This document shows, piece by piece, positions 43,592 through 52,300 of a stretch of 64,000 bases of DNA. Location: the NCBI GenBank assembly GCA_023434025.1, contig JAEYTL010000043.1, forward strand, positions 1-64,000, written 5' to 3'. The first letter of the stretch is position 1. The number at the start of each line of letters is the position of its first letter. Made by a program: the position numbers and the translations under genes. The stretch is from Bacteroidota bacterium (GTDB lineage: Bacteria > Bacteroidota > Bacteroidia > Flavobacteriales > Flavobacteriaceae). A model generated the notes under the pieces. That model was not told the origin of the DNA, did not search any database, and saw only the letters and a program-made list of their open reading frames with translations.

Positions 43592-44194
43592 ATGTATAAA
43601 ACATATATCAAAAGTTTTTTAGATTTTATTGCTGCTTTTATAGGTTTAATCCTATTGTCTCCGGTAGTTATACTTGTTACACTTTTTTTATATTTTGCGA
43701 ATGAGGGTAAACCCTTTTTTATTCAGCCTCGTCCGGGTAAAGGAGGCAAAATATTTCAGATCATTAAATTCAAGACTATGAATGATAAACGGGATGCAGA
43801 AGGAAATTTATTGCCGGATGCAGTACGTTTAACTGCAACAGGGGCTCTTGTCCGCAAAACATCAATGGATGAAATTCCACAACTGATAAATGTTTTGAAA
43901 GGAGAGATGAGTTTGATAGGTCCCCGACCCTTGCTCACACATTACCTGCATCTGTACAATGATTTTCAAAACCGGCGACATGAAGTTAAACCGGGTATCA
44001 CCGGATGGGCACAAGTGAACGGAAGGAATGCCATTTCATGGGATAAGAAATTTGAGTATGATGTTTGGTATGTGGATCATGTGAGTTTTTGGCTGGATAT
44101 AAAGATATTGTTTAAAACAATTTTAAAAGTAATAAAGAAAGAAGGTATTAATGCTGCCGATGCAGCCACTATTGAACCGTTTAATGGCAATTAA
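43592..44194 (+). CDS. pglC: Initiating phosphoglycosyl transferase, PglC type
   Basis: 200 residues from the ATG at 43592; the long upstream frame (from 43433) is out of character. One N-terminal membrane helix (about 10-30), then the conserved core FFIQPRPGKGGKIFQIIKFK, TSMDEIPQLINVLKGEMSLI (catalytic D-E), GPRPLLTHYL, KPGITGWAQVNGRNAISW and FEYDVWYVDHVSF. This is the minimal monotopic PglC type with no extra domains. It joins a phospho-sugar, here probably diacetylbacillosamine, to undecaprenyl phosphate. It overlaps the next gene by 11 bp. Confidence 0.9.
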   Translation: MYKTYIKSFLDFIAAFIGLILLSPVVILVTLFLYFANEGKPFFIQPRPGKGGKIFQIIKFKTMNDKRDAEGNLLPDAVRLTATGALVRKTSMDEIPQLINVLKGEMSLIGPRPLLTHYLHLYNDFQNRRHEVKPGITGWAQVNGRNAISWDKKFEYDVWYVDHVSFWLDIKILFKTILKVIKKEGINAADAATIEPFNGN

Positions 44195-44804
44195 AGTATC
44201 TCTTTATGGGGCAAGCGGTCACGGAAAAGTAATCGCAGATTTATTAATCGCAGCAAATTATGATGTTGTTGCTTTTTTTGATGATAATCCGTCGGATGAC
44301 TCATTATTGTCAATACCCGTTTATCATTCATCACAATTAAATAAAATAAAAACTGACGGAACGATTCTTTCAGTAGGGAATAATAAAGTCAGAAAAAAAC
44401 TGGCTGAAAAACTAAATGAATATTTTCTCAAAGCAATCCACCCTGCAGCTGTTTTATCTCCTTATCATCAAATGGGTGAAGGTAGTGTTGTGATGGCCGG
44501 TGTGATTGTTAACCCGTCTGTCAAGATCGGACAACATTGCATCATCAATACAGGAGCCTTGATTGAACATGACTGCTTTATTGATGATTTTGTGCATATA
44601 TCACCAGGAGTTGCTCTGGCCGGAAATGTAAGCATAGGCGAGGGAACACACGTAGGTATTGGGGCTTCGGTGATACAGGGTGTAAAAATTGGGAAATGGG
44701 TAACAATAGGAGCCGGTACCGTAGTAATTAAAGATATACCGGATTATGCTGTTGTTGTGGGAACGCCCGGAAAAATAATAAAATACAATTCAAAAGATGA
44801 ATAA
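44184..44804 (+). CDS. pglD: Sugar N-acetyltransferase, PglD/NeuD type
   Basis: 206 residues from the ATG at 44184. The N-terminal nucleotide-sugar-binding strand reads SLYGASGHGKVIADLLIAA, then FFDDNPSDD. The C-terminal left-handed beta helix has NPSVKIGQHCIINTGALIEH, with the likely catalytic histidine in EHDCFIDDFVHISPG, and ends IPDYAVVVGTPGKIIK. PglD acetylates UDP-4-amino-sugar to UDP-diacetylbacillosamine. The gene lies between pglC and pglE types, overlapping both, as in known bacillosamine clusters. Confidence 0.88.
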   Translation: MAIKVSLYGASGHGKVIADLLIAANYDVVAFFDDNPSDDSLLSIPVYHSSQLNKIKTDGTILSVGNNKVRKKLAEKLNEYFLKAIHPAAVLSPYHQMGEGSVVMAGVIVNPSVKIGQHCIINTGALIEHDCFIDDFVHISPGVALAGNVSIGEGTHVGIGASVIQGVKIGKWVTIGAGTVVIKDIPDYAVVVGTPGKIIKYNSKDE

Positions 44805-45939
44805 ATCAAAAATATGGCTCTCTTCTCCTCATATGGGAGGGCGTGAGCAGACTTTTATAAACGAGGCATTTGAAACCAACTGGGTGGCTCCTTTGGGACC
44901 TAATGTTTCCGGATTTGAATCAGATCTGGAAAACTATCTGGGAAATTCAAATCATGTGGCAGCCTTAAGTTCCGGTACAGCAGCGTTGCATTTGGGGTTG
45001 ATTTTACTTAATGTTCAGGCAGGCGATGAGGTAATCTGTCAAAGCATGACCTTCTCTGCTTCTGCCAACCCGATTGCTTATCTTGGTGCTACACCTGTTT
45101 TTGTAGATAGTGAGCCTGAAACCTGGAATATATGTCCCGTTGCTTTGGAAGAAGCTATTGTTGACCGAATTGCGAAAGGCAAGAAGCCAAAAGCCATTAT
45201 TGCTGTGCATTTATATGGTATGCCTTTTAAAGTGAGTGAAATAATGCTTGTTTCACAAAAATATGATATTCCGGTTTTAGAAGATAGTGCAGAAGCATTG
45301 GGAAGTACGTATTATGGAAAAAAATGCGGTACTTTTGGCCATATGGCTGCTTTATCGTTCAACGGGAACAAAATTATTACAACTTCAGGAGGAGGTGCTT
45401 TAGTAACGTTGACCAAGGAGCTGAAGGAGAGAACGGTTTTTCTCGCCACACAAGCCAGAGATGCGGCTCCGCATTACCAGCACAGTGTGATAGGGTATAA
45501 CTACAGGTTGAGTAATATCTGTGCAGGTATAGGCCGTGGTCAAATGGAAGTATTAGACAAACATATCGCCCTAAGACGACAGATGAATAAATTTTATAAA
45601 GATTTATTTTCAGACATAAATGGGGTTGTAGTTTTTGAAGAACCCAATGAACACTATTTTTCTAACCATTGGCTGACTTGTATTGTCATAGACCCGAAAC
45701 AAAGTAAGGATATAACCGCCGAAAAACTAAGGTTGGCAATGGAAGCAGAAAACATTGAATGCCGACCGTTGTGGAAACCGATGCATTTGCAGCCTGTCTT
45801 TGAAAATTATCCTTATTATGGTGGAAGGATTTCAGAAAACCTGTTTACAAATGGACTTTGTTTACCGTCGGGTTCAAATTTATCTGATGAAGACAGAATG
45901 AGAATAGCTGCTTTAATTCGTCAGGTGTTTAAAAATTAA
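44797..45939 (+). CDS. pglE: UDP-4-amino-sugar aminotransferase, PglE type
   Basis: 380 residues, DegT/DnrJ/EryC1 family. It starts KIWLSSPHMGGREQTFINEA, the usual PglE opening, then ALSSGTAALHLGL, VFVDSEPETWN, EDSAEALGSTYYGKKCGTFG, and the PLP lysine in FNGNKIITTSGGGAL (about K191). RLSNICAGIGRGQ follows. It would transfer an amino group to the 4-keto sugar made by the PglF-type dehydratase. It overlaps pglD by 8 bp. After the stop an AT-only hairpin (45939-45968) may be a weak terminator. Confidence 0.92.
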   Translation: MNKSKIWLSSPHMGGREQTFINEAFETNWVAPLGPNVSGFESDLENYLGNSNHVAALSSGTAALHLGLILLNVQAGDEVICQSMTFSASANPIAYLGATPVFVDSEPETWNICPVALEEAIVDRIAKGKKPKAIIAVHLYGMPFKVSEIMLVSQKYDIPVLEDSAEALGSTYYGKKCGTFGHMAALSFNGNKIITTSGGGALVTLTKELKERTVFLATQARDAAPHYQHSVIGYNYRLSNICAGIGRGQMEVLDKHIALRRQMNKFYKDLFSDINGVVVFEEPNEHYFSNHWLTCIVIDPKQSKDITAEKLRLAMEAENIECRPLWKPMHLQPVFENYPYYGGRISENLFTNGLCLPSGSNLSDEDRMRIAALIRQVFKN

Positions 45940-46006
45940 GATTTTTTTAAGATTAAAAAAAAAATCTTACTTTTACATGTTTAAATGTTTGGTAAAATAG
46001 AAGGTT

Positions 46007-47980
46007 TTGAAAGAAAAGAGCAACATAATTAATGACTTGGTAACCTACTTGATTAATTTCAGGTTTAGTTTCAATATCAAAAACCTGGGTTATCTGCCGA
46101 GGTGGGTTGTGTTATTGCTTGATTTTTCTATAGTGATATTTTCCGGCGTTGTTACTTATTTTTTACTCAATGGAACAAATGAAAAGTTTCACTACGTCAG
46201 AGTTGAAAATCTTAAGGTTGCACTTCCGATCTATGCATTTGTCAATATTTTCTTTTTCTGGCTGTTTAGAACATACTCAGGTATTATAAGACATTCTTCC
46301 TATATTGATGCTTTGAAATTGTTTTTTTCGCAATTTTCGGTGCTTGCCTTTTTTGTTGTTTTTAATTTTATTTTCCTGATTAGTGGTTATGAAAAAATTT
46401 TTTTAAACACAGGTATCTTTATTCAGGCAGTCCTGTCTTTTTGTTTTTTGTTTTTTTACAGGGTAGTAGTAAAGCAAGTATTTGAAAAATACTTTACAGT
46501 GTCACAGGATGGCCCGAAGTTGAACGCATTGATTTACGGAACGGATGCCAATGCCATAGCAGTAGCCAATGCCTTGAGATCTGAGGTTCCCCAGCGTTTT
46601 AAATTGATTGGATTTATTGATAAAAAGAATCAAAATAATACCAAACGGATTTTAGACTTACCTATTTTACAGTTCAAAAGAAGAATTCCGGTATTAATGC
46701 GTTTAAATAAAGCAGAAGCCCTCATTATTGCTGATAAGAGCCTGAATAAAGAAGAACGTTCGCAGATAGTAGATGAATGCATTGATTTTAATTATAAAGT
46801 GCTGACTATCCCGTTAGTAACTGATTGGGAGAATGAAAAAGAAATTTCGAAGAACATTAAGAATTTTGAAATTCAGGATTTGTTGGAGAGAAAACCAATT
46901 GTACTGGATACAAACTCTATTTCAAATCAATTAAAAGGAAAAACAGTCTTAATCACAGGAGCAGCGGGCTCTATCGGGAGTGAAATTGTCAGACAGGTTT
47001 TAAATTTTAACCCTAAACTGATTGTTCTATTAGATCAGGCTGAAACACCGTTGCACAGTCTGAATCTTGAGATTGCGGCGATTAACAGTAATTGCCCGGT
47101 CAGATGTTTGGTGGGTGATATCCGGAATCTGGAATACTTGGAGAAAAAATTTATCAAATATAAACCAGACGTGGTTTATCATGCGGCAGCTTACAAACAT
47201 GTGCCTTTGATGGAAGAAAATCCGGCACAAGCTATTTACACGAATGTTTTGGGAACCAAAAATGTAGCTGATCTGGCCCATAAATACCAGGTAGGGCGGT
47301 TTGTGATGATATCTACCGATAAGGCGGTTAATCCCAGTAGTGTGATGGGAGCCAGTAAACGAATCGCTGAAATGTATGTGCAGTCAATGCACTTTAAACA
47401 CCAGAATGGCAGAGAAAAAAGCTATACCAAGTTTATAACAACCCGGTTTGGTAATGTGCTTGGCTCAAATGGTTCTGTTGTACCGCTTTTTACAAAACAA
47501 ATCGAAGAAGGTGGGCCGATTACCATAACCCATCCTGAGATTATCCGTTATTTTATGACCATACCGGAAGCCTGCCAGTTGGTTTTAGAAGCCGGTACGA
47601 TGGGCAAAGGAGGTGAAATTTTTATCTTTGATATGGGGCAACCCGTAAAAATAATTGATCTGGCTAAAAAGATGATTCGGTTAGCCGGTTATACACCGGA
47701 TAAAGAAATTAAAATCAAAATTGTCGGATTGCGGCCCGGAGAAAAACTATATGAAGAACTGCTGAATAATTCGGCAAAGAATTTAGCGACTCACCATGAA
47801 AAGATTATGATAGCCCAGGAAGTATGTGACGAATTTGATATAATCAGTGATCTGGTTGAAGATTTGATTATTGATGCTCATCTGAAATCAAATGATATCA
47901 TTGTTTCAAAAATGAAGAGAATTGTTCCGGAGTTTAAAAGTATGAATTCTGTGTTTCAGGAATTAGACATTCGAGAATAA
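46007..47980 (+). CDS. pglF: Membrane NDP-sugar 4,6-dehydratase, PglF/WbpM type
   Basis: 657 residues from a TTG at 46007; a stop at 45998 lies just upstream and no early ATG exists. Four N-terminal transmembrane segments (about 30-150) precede a Rossmann-like linker domain and the dehydratase domain: TGAAGSIGSEIVRQVL (about 317-332), AAAYKHVPLMEENP, and STDKAVNPSSVMGASKR, with Met-x-x-x-Lys in place of Tyr-x-x-x-Lys, characteristic of this family. It makes the UDP-4-keto-6-deoxy sugar used by the PglE-type enzyme. Together with pglC/D/E types it completes a bacillosamine route. Confidence 0.9.
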   Translation: MKEKSNIINDLVTYLINFRFSFNIKNLGYLPRWVVLLLDFSIVIFSGVVTYFLLNGTNEKFHYVRVENLKVALPIYAFVNIFFFWLFRTYSGIIRHSSYIDALKLFFSQFSVLAFFVVFNFIFLISGYEKIFLNTGIFIQAVLSFCFLFFYRVVVKQVFEKYFTVSQDGPKLNALIYGTDANAIAVANALRSEVPQRFKLIGFIDKKNQNNTKRILDLPILQFKRRIPVLMRLNKAEALIIADKSLNKEERSQIVDECIDFNYKVLTIPLVTDWENEKEISKNIKNFEIQDLLERKPIVLDTNSISNQLKGKTVLITGAAGSIGSEIVRQVLNFNPKLIVLLDQAETPLHSLNLEIAAINSNCPVRCLVGDIRNLEYLEKKFIKYKPDVVYHAAAYKHVPLMEENPAQAIYTNVLGTKNVADLAHKYQVGRFVMISTDKAVNPSSVMGASKRIAEMYVQSMHFKHQNGREKSYTKFITTRFGNVLGSNGSVVPLFTKQIEEGGPITITHPEIIRYFMTIPEACQLVLEAGTMGKGGEIFIFDMGQPVKIIDLAKKMIRLAGYTPDKEIKIKIVGLRPGEKLYEELLNNSAKNLATHHEKIMIAQEVCDEFDIISDLVEDLIIDAHLKSNDIIVSKMKRIVPEFKSMNSVFQELDIRE

Positions 47981-48033
47981 TAACCCAACCCTTAGTATTA
48001 ATCATTTATATTTATACCTATATGTTTTTACCG

Positions 48034-48795
48034 ATGAATAAAAAATTAATTTTTTTCGGACTCTCTGTTTTATTTGTTTTAAATTCCTGTGTTCCTAAAA
48101 AAGACGTTATTTATTTTCAGGGTATCAATGGTACAGTATCGGCAGATAGTTCTAATTATGAGCCGACGATAAAAACCGATGATGTGCTTTTTATTCATGT
48201 GTCAGCTTTAGACCCTAAGGCGGCTGAACCGTTTAATATTGGTCAGAGTGAAAGCGGTACTGCCGGTAATGCTATGCAGTTACAACGGATGACTTATTTA
48301 GTAAATAGTGCCGGTTTTATTCAGTTTCCCGTTTTGGGGGATTTAAAGGTGAGTGGTCTGAACAGAAACCAGGTCATCGAATTATTGCGTTCTAAAATTG
48401 CAGAATATGTTAAAGATCCGGTCCTTAATTTAAGGATAATGAACTATAAAATATCGGTGTTGGGAGAAGTAAATAGTCCCGGTACTTTCACGTTAACCAG
48501 TGAGCGGATAACCTTACCGGAAGCTCTTGCCATGGCTGGAGATATGACGCTGTTCGGAAAAAGAGAAAATGTTCTGATCCTGAGAGAAACTCAGGGTGTT
48601 AAAACCTCTTTTCGTTTGGATATGACTAACCCGGATATTGTAAATTCACCGTACTACTATTTAACTCAAAATGATGTTGTTTACGTGGAACCCAATCAGC
48701 GTAAAATTAACTCTACGGCTATCGGACCTAATATTTTAGCCGGTATTTCTATTTTAGGGTTTGCCTTAACAACAATTATCTTATTAACCAAATAA
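48034..48795 (+). CDS. wza: Wza-type polysaccharide export lipoprotein 2
   Basis: 253 residues from the ATG at 48034; an ATG at 48022 would add four residues. Lipobox LNSC (about residue 19), then VPKKDVIYFQG, which parallels VPTKDLKYLQN in the first copy. The export domain has IKTDDVLFIHVSALDPKAAE. An SLBB-like part reads ISVLGEVNSPGTFTL. A C-terminal hydrophobic segment ends in LTTIILLTK. It lies 5 bp before a second Wzc. It may be a second exporter for the same polymer or for another one. Confidence 0.88.
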   Translation: MNKKLIFFGLSVLFVLNSCVPKKDVIYFQGINGTVSADSSNYEPTIKTDDVLFIHVSALDPKAAEPFNIGQSESGTAGNAMQLQRMTYLVNSAGFIQFPVLGDLKVSGLNRNQVIELLRSKIAEYVKDPVLNLRIMNYKISVLGEVNSPGTFTLTSERITLPEALAMAGDMTLFGKRENVLILRETQGVKTSFRLDMTNPDIVNSPYYYLTQNDVVYVEPNQRKINSTAIGPNILAGISILGFALTTIILLTK

Positions 48796-48800
48796 AGATC

Positions 48801-51182
48801 ATGCAACATTTTTCACCTAGTACAGAATTAGCTGATTCCAAAATTAATTTAGCGGAACAATTATACCGTTACCTGAAAAATTGGAAGTGGTTTCTTTTAT
48901 GTCTGCTGCTCTCTTTTATTTGTGCTTATGTCTATTTACGGTATCAGATTCCGAAATACGGTTTAACCACTACCGTATTGATTAAAGACGATAAGAAAGG
49001 TACGGCTACCGAATTAGATGCATTCAGTGATCTAGGAATTCTGGGCGTTAAAAAAAGTAATCTGGAAAATGAAATTGAAATGTTTCGTTCCAGGGTATTA
49101 TCACAAAATACAATCAGAGATCTTAAATTCAATATTTCGTATTACGCTGAGGGCAGGATTTTGACACCTGAACTGTATGATGATTCTCCGATAGAATTGA
49201 TTTTTGAGAACCAGGCGGATACAGAAAACAGTAAAGGTGAATTTCATTTCAAGTATGTAAAAGATAATCAGTTTGAAATCTCTTTCAACGAATCTACCCA
49301 AAAAAAGATGTATCGCTTCGGAGAGGTTTTCAATTCTCCTTTAGGAAGGGTTTCTATCAAGCAGAAAGGCAAAAAGTCAGACTATAGCAACGCAGTTATC
49401 ATTAAAATAGGTACAGTGCTGAATTCTGCCATAAAATATAAGAATAAGCTGTCTGTAAAAACATTAGGGGAGAAAACCAGCATAATCGAATTATCGGTTG
49501 TTGATCCCGTGCAGACAAAAGGAATTGATTATCTCAATAACTTGGTACTGCAATTTAATGAAGATGCATTAAATGACAAAAATCTGGTAGCAAAGAATAC
49601 TCAGGATTTTATTAATGAAAGGCTGGCTATTATAACCGGAGAATTAGATACGGTCGAGCGGAGTGCGGAACGTTTTAAAAAAGAAAACAGGTTAACGGAT
49701 TTGGTAACAGATGCAGGTCTGAATCTGACAACATCTTCTGAATATGAAAAGGCCATTGCTAAGAACGGAAGAGATCTGAAAATTGTAGAATACATGATCG
49801 GTTCTATGAAAGGTATTGGAAATGATCAGACTATTCCGGAGAATATTATTCCAGCTGAAGACGCATCTTCATCAATGATCAGTCAGTATAATGCACTGGT
49901 GTTGTCCCGAAATAATTTATTAAAAAGTACCTCGCCCAATCATCCTAATGTTATCAGTTTTAACCAACAGATTGTTGAACTCAGAAATACAATTCAACAG
50001 AGTCTGCGTAATTTACAAAGCTCGCTGACAATAGAGAAAAATCAATTGCTTCTGCAGGAGAATAAATTCAACAGCAAAGTATCTAAGGTGCCGACTTTAG
50101 ACAGGAAGTACAGAAATATCGAGCGTCAGCAAAATATTAAAGAGGCATTGTATTTATACTTGCGTCAGAAGCAGGAAGAAACGGCTATAACCATGGCTGT
50201 TACATCTCCTAAGGCCAAAGTTATTGATACGGCTTATTCCTTAGGGGTTGTGTCTCCGAACAGTCGGAATATTTATTTGATAGCTTTGGTAATTGGTCTG
50301 CTGATTCCTTTTTTGGTAATTTATGTAACACAAATGCTGGATACCAAAATCCACTCCAGAATGGAACTTGAAAAACATTTGAACTTACCTTTTTTGGGAG
50401 ATATACCATTATCGGAAAGCAGTAATGAAATCATGACCTCAGACAGTCGGTCCAGCACGGCAGAATCGTTCAGAATTTTGTTGGCAAATCTTGATTTTAT
50501 GCTGGCTTCAACAGCTAAAGAGAGAGCAAAAACAATTTTTGTGACGTCAACGATTCCCAAAGAGGGTAAGACTTTTGTAGCCGTTAATATTGCCAGTACG
50601 TTATCGTTGTACGGAAAAAAAGTGCTGTTAATCGGAATGGATCTGAGACATCCGAAAATTATGGAGTATGTCAAAATAAAGACCAATACGGGTTTAAGTA
50701 ATTATTTGTCAAATGATAAATTAAGCGTTGAAGACATTATCTTTCAGCAAGAAGGACACCAAAATTTTTGGGTAATGCCATCCGGTGTGATTCCTCCTAA
50801 TCCGGCAGAACTATTAAACAGTAAAAAAATTGCGGATTTATTTGAGCAATTAAAATCGGAATACGATTATATTGTGGTTGATACAGCACCGGTAAGTCTG
50901 GTAACCGACACATTATTGGTCAGTAAATTTGCAGATGTGTTTATTTATGTTGTTCGTGCTAATTACCTTAAAAAGCATTCCTTGCTGATTCCTAAATCGT
51001 TGAATAAAGACAACAAATTACCAAATATGGCGATGGTTTTAAATGGAACAGATCCGGCTAAAACTTACGGCTATGGTTATGGTTATGGTTATGGCTACGG
51101 CTATGGTTACGGCTATGGTTACGGGGTTGATAAAGAGAAAGAATCGTTGGCCTGGTATAAAAAGATTTTTAAGAAAAACTAA
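48801..51182 (+). CDS. wzc: Wzc-type tyrosine autokinase 2
   Basis: 793 residues. Wzz domain with a TM helix at about 31-50, an IEMFRSRVL block and coiled region, and a second TM helix at about 493-513. BY-kinase motifs: Walker A TIPKEGKTF (about 583-591), Walker A' GMDLRHPK, Walker B VVDTAPVS. The tail is ten tandem YG dipeptides (51066-51125, residues 756-775) and then VDKEKES. The tail's tyrosines are the likely autophosphorylation sites. Its last 14 bp overlap the end of a minus-strand phosphatase gene. Confidence 0.93.
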   Translation: MQHFSPSTELADSKINLAEQLYRYLKNWKWFLLCLLLSFICAYVYLRYQIPKYGLTTTVLIKDDKKGTATELDAFSDLGILGVKKSNLENEIEMFRSRVLSQNTIRDLKFNISYYAEGRILTPELYDDSPIELIFENQADTENSKGEFHFKYVKDNQFEISFNESTQKKMYRFGEVFNSPLGRVSIKQKGKKSDYSNAVIIKIGTVLNSAIKYKNKLSVKTLGEKTSIIELSVVDPVQTKGIDYLNNLVLQFNEDALNDKNLVAKNTQDFINERLAIITGELDTVERSAERFKKENRLTDLVTDAGLNLTTSSEYEKAIAKNGRDLKIVEYMIGSMKGIGNDQTIPENIIPAEDASSSMISQYNALVLSRNNLLKSTSPNHPNVISFNQQIVELRNTIQQSLRNLQSSLTIEKNQLLLQENKFNSKVSKVPTLDRKYRNIERQQNIKEALYLYLRQKQEETAITMAVTSPKAKVIDTAYSLGVVSPNSRNIYLIALVIGLLIPFLVIYVTQMLDTKIHSRMELEKHLNLPFLGDIPLSESSNEIMTSDSRSSTAESFRILLANLDFMLASTAKERAKTIFVTSTIPKEGKTFVAVNIASTLSLYGKKVLLIGMDLRHPKIMEYVKIKTNTGLSNYLSNDKLSVEDIIFQQEGHQNFWVMPSGVIPPNPAELLNSKKIADLFEQLKSEYDYIVVDTAPVSLVTDTLLVSKFADVFIYVVRANYLKKHSLLIPKSLNKDNKLPNMAMVLNGTDPAKTYGYGYGYGYGYGYGYGYGYGVDKEKESLAWYKKIFKKN
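51066..51125 (+). repeat. Ten-unit YG codon repeat in Wzc 2
   Basis: Ten hexanucleotide units of the form TAY-GGN encode ten Tyr-Gly pairs. The units use varied codons, so this is not a pure DNA microsatellite. A shorter version with 12-base units (GGTTACGGATAT) lies at 23600-23640 in the first Wzc. Confidence 0.85.
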
Positions 51183-51909
51183 GTAACTGATTATTATGAA
51201 TGGCTTCTTTTAAAGGAGCCATTTCTTTTAAAAGGACTTTATGATTAAAAGCATCTATATGTTTTTGATGATGAACATCCGAACCTACAAAGTCAATCAA
51301 CCCTTTTTTTAATAGTTTGTCGCTTATTTCTGCGACATGATTTCCGTAATAGCCAACCACCGAAAGCAGGTTCAATTGAAAAAGACAACCTGACTTTTTT
51401 AAACTGTGATAGGTTTCAAAATTGTGATGATAAAATAAATAACGTTCAGGATGAGCCAATACGGGCACATATCCTTCAATTTGAAGCGTATAAATATAAT
51501 CCATTAATTGGATGGGGGGATTTAAATATGACATCTCCACCAACAGATAATTGTCTTTTATAGTTAACAGCTTTTCTTTTTTTAAGCTTTCAATAATTGA
51601 ATTATCCAACATATATTCGGCAGCAGCCCTAAAGCTGACATTTATTCCGGCAGCAGTTAACGCATCTGTAACCTTAGATTCACCTTCTTGAATGTTTTGC
51701 CGGTTATTATTCCAAACAAAAGGAAGTATATGTGGTGTGGTGATAAATTCCTTGAACCCGATTTTCTCTAATTCAGTTATTAATTCCAGTGTATTATTAA
51801 CAGTTTTTGCCCCATCATCAATACCGGGAATCAGATGAGAGTGCATATCTACAAAGTTGTCAGGAATTAAGTCCCTTAGGAAAGTCTTTTTTTTACTGAA
51901 GAAAATCAA
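51169..51909 (-). CDS. YwqE/CpsB-type tyrosine-protein phosphatase
   Basis: 246 residues, PHP-domain phosphatase. Metal-binding motifs are DMHSHLIPGIDDGAK (about 21-35), FITTPHILP, HPERYLF and GSDVHHQKH. The start appears to be a TTG at 51909, because no ATG precedes the first metal motif in frame except the one inside it. Such enzymes dephosphorylate the tyrosine tail of Wzc-type kinases. The gene faces the operon and its end overlaps wzc 2 by 14 bp, so kinase and phosphatase would be transcribed from opposite strands. Confidence 0.92.
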   Translation of the reverse strand: MIFFSKKKTFLRDLIPDNFVDMHSHLIPGIDDGAKTVNNTLELITELEKIGFKEFITTPHILPFVWNNNRQNIQEGESKVTDALTAAGINVSFRAAAEYMLDNSIIESLKKEKLLTIKDNYLLVEMSYLNPPIQLMDYIYTLQIEGYVPVLAHPERYLFYHHNFETYHSLKKSGCLFQLNLLSVVGYYGNHVAEISDKLLKKGLIDFVGSDVHHQKHIDAFNHKVLLKEMAPLKEAIHNNQLLSFS

Positions 51910-51941
51910 AATATAAAAAGGAATAGAAGAGAAATATAAAA

Positions 51942-51961
51942 AAACCCCTGAAAAGGGGTTT
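51942..51961 (-). terminator. Terminator after PID-CTERM-like gene
   Basis: AAACCCCT (51942-51949) and AGGGGTTT (51954-51961) form a perfect 8-bp stem. Read on the minus strand it is followed by seven T residues, so it ends transcripts coming from 52178. Confidence 0.85.
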
Positions 51962-51965
51962 ATTG

Positions 51966-52178
51966 TTATTCTGTTTTAAGAGTTCTCTTGTTTAAATAAT
52001 AAAAGGCAAATAAAATACTTACTATTGCCAGCCATAGTAACTTACCGTCAATAGGAGCTGCCGGTGCATCATCACCTTCTATTCCTCCGCTTCCATCATC
52101 ATCACCCGGTTGGGCAAATAGAACAAAGTCAGAAAGGAATAAAAATACAAGGATGTAAATTTTGTAAATGCTTTTCAT
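51966..52178 (-). CDS. Small PID-CTERM-like surface protein
   Basis: 70 residues: signal peptide (YKIYILVFLFLSDFVLFAQ), a short acidic-glycine stretch (PGDDDGSGGIEGDDAP), then APIDGKLLWLAIVSILFAFY and a basic tail KRTLKTE. The P-I-D motif, a hydrophobic helix and positive end form the tripartite pattern of PID-CTERM sorting signals, thought to be read by an exosortase-type enzyme in Bacteroidota. No exosortase is in the window. It lies next to the polysaccharide locus; exosortase targets are often linked to such loci in other phyla. Family call from memory. Confidence 0.6.
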   Translation of the reverse strand: MKSIYKIYILVFLFLSDFVLFAQPGDDDGSGGIEGDDAPAAPIDGKLLWLAIVSILFAFYYLNKRTLKTE

Positions 52179-52300
52179 ATCAAGGTTTTATAAGTTGCAA
52201 ATATATAAATGATTTTCTAAAAAAGAACACTTAATTTGTTTTTTAAGTAAAAATAGTGCAAAATTAATTTTACATTAACACAGTAAATTTTTAAGAAAAA

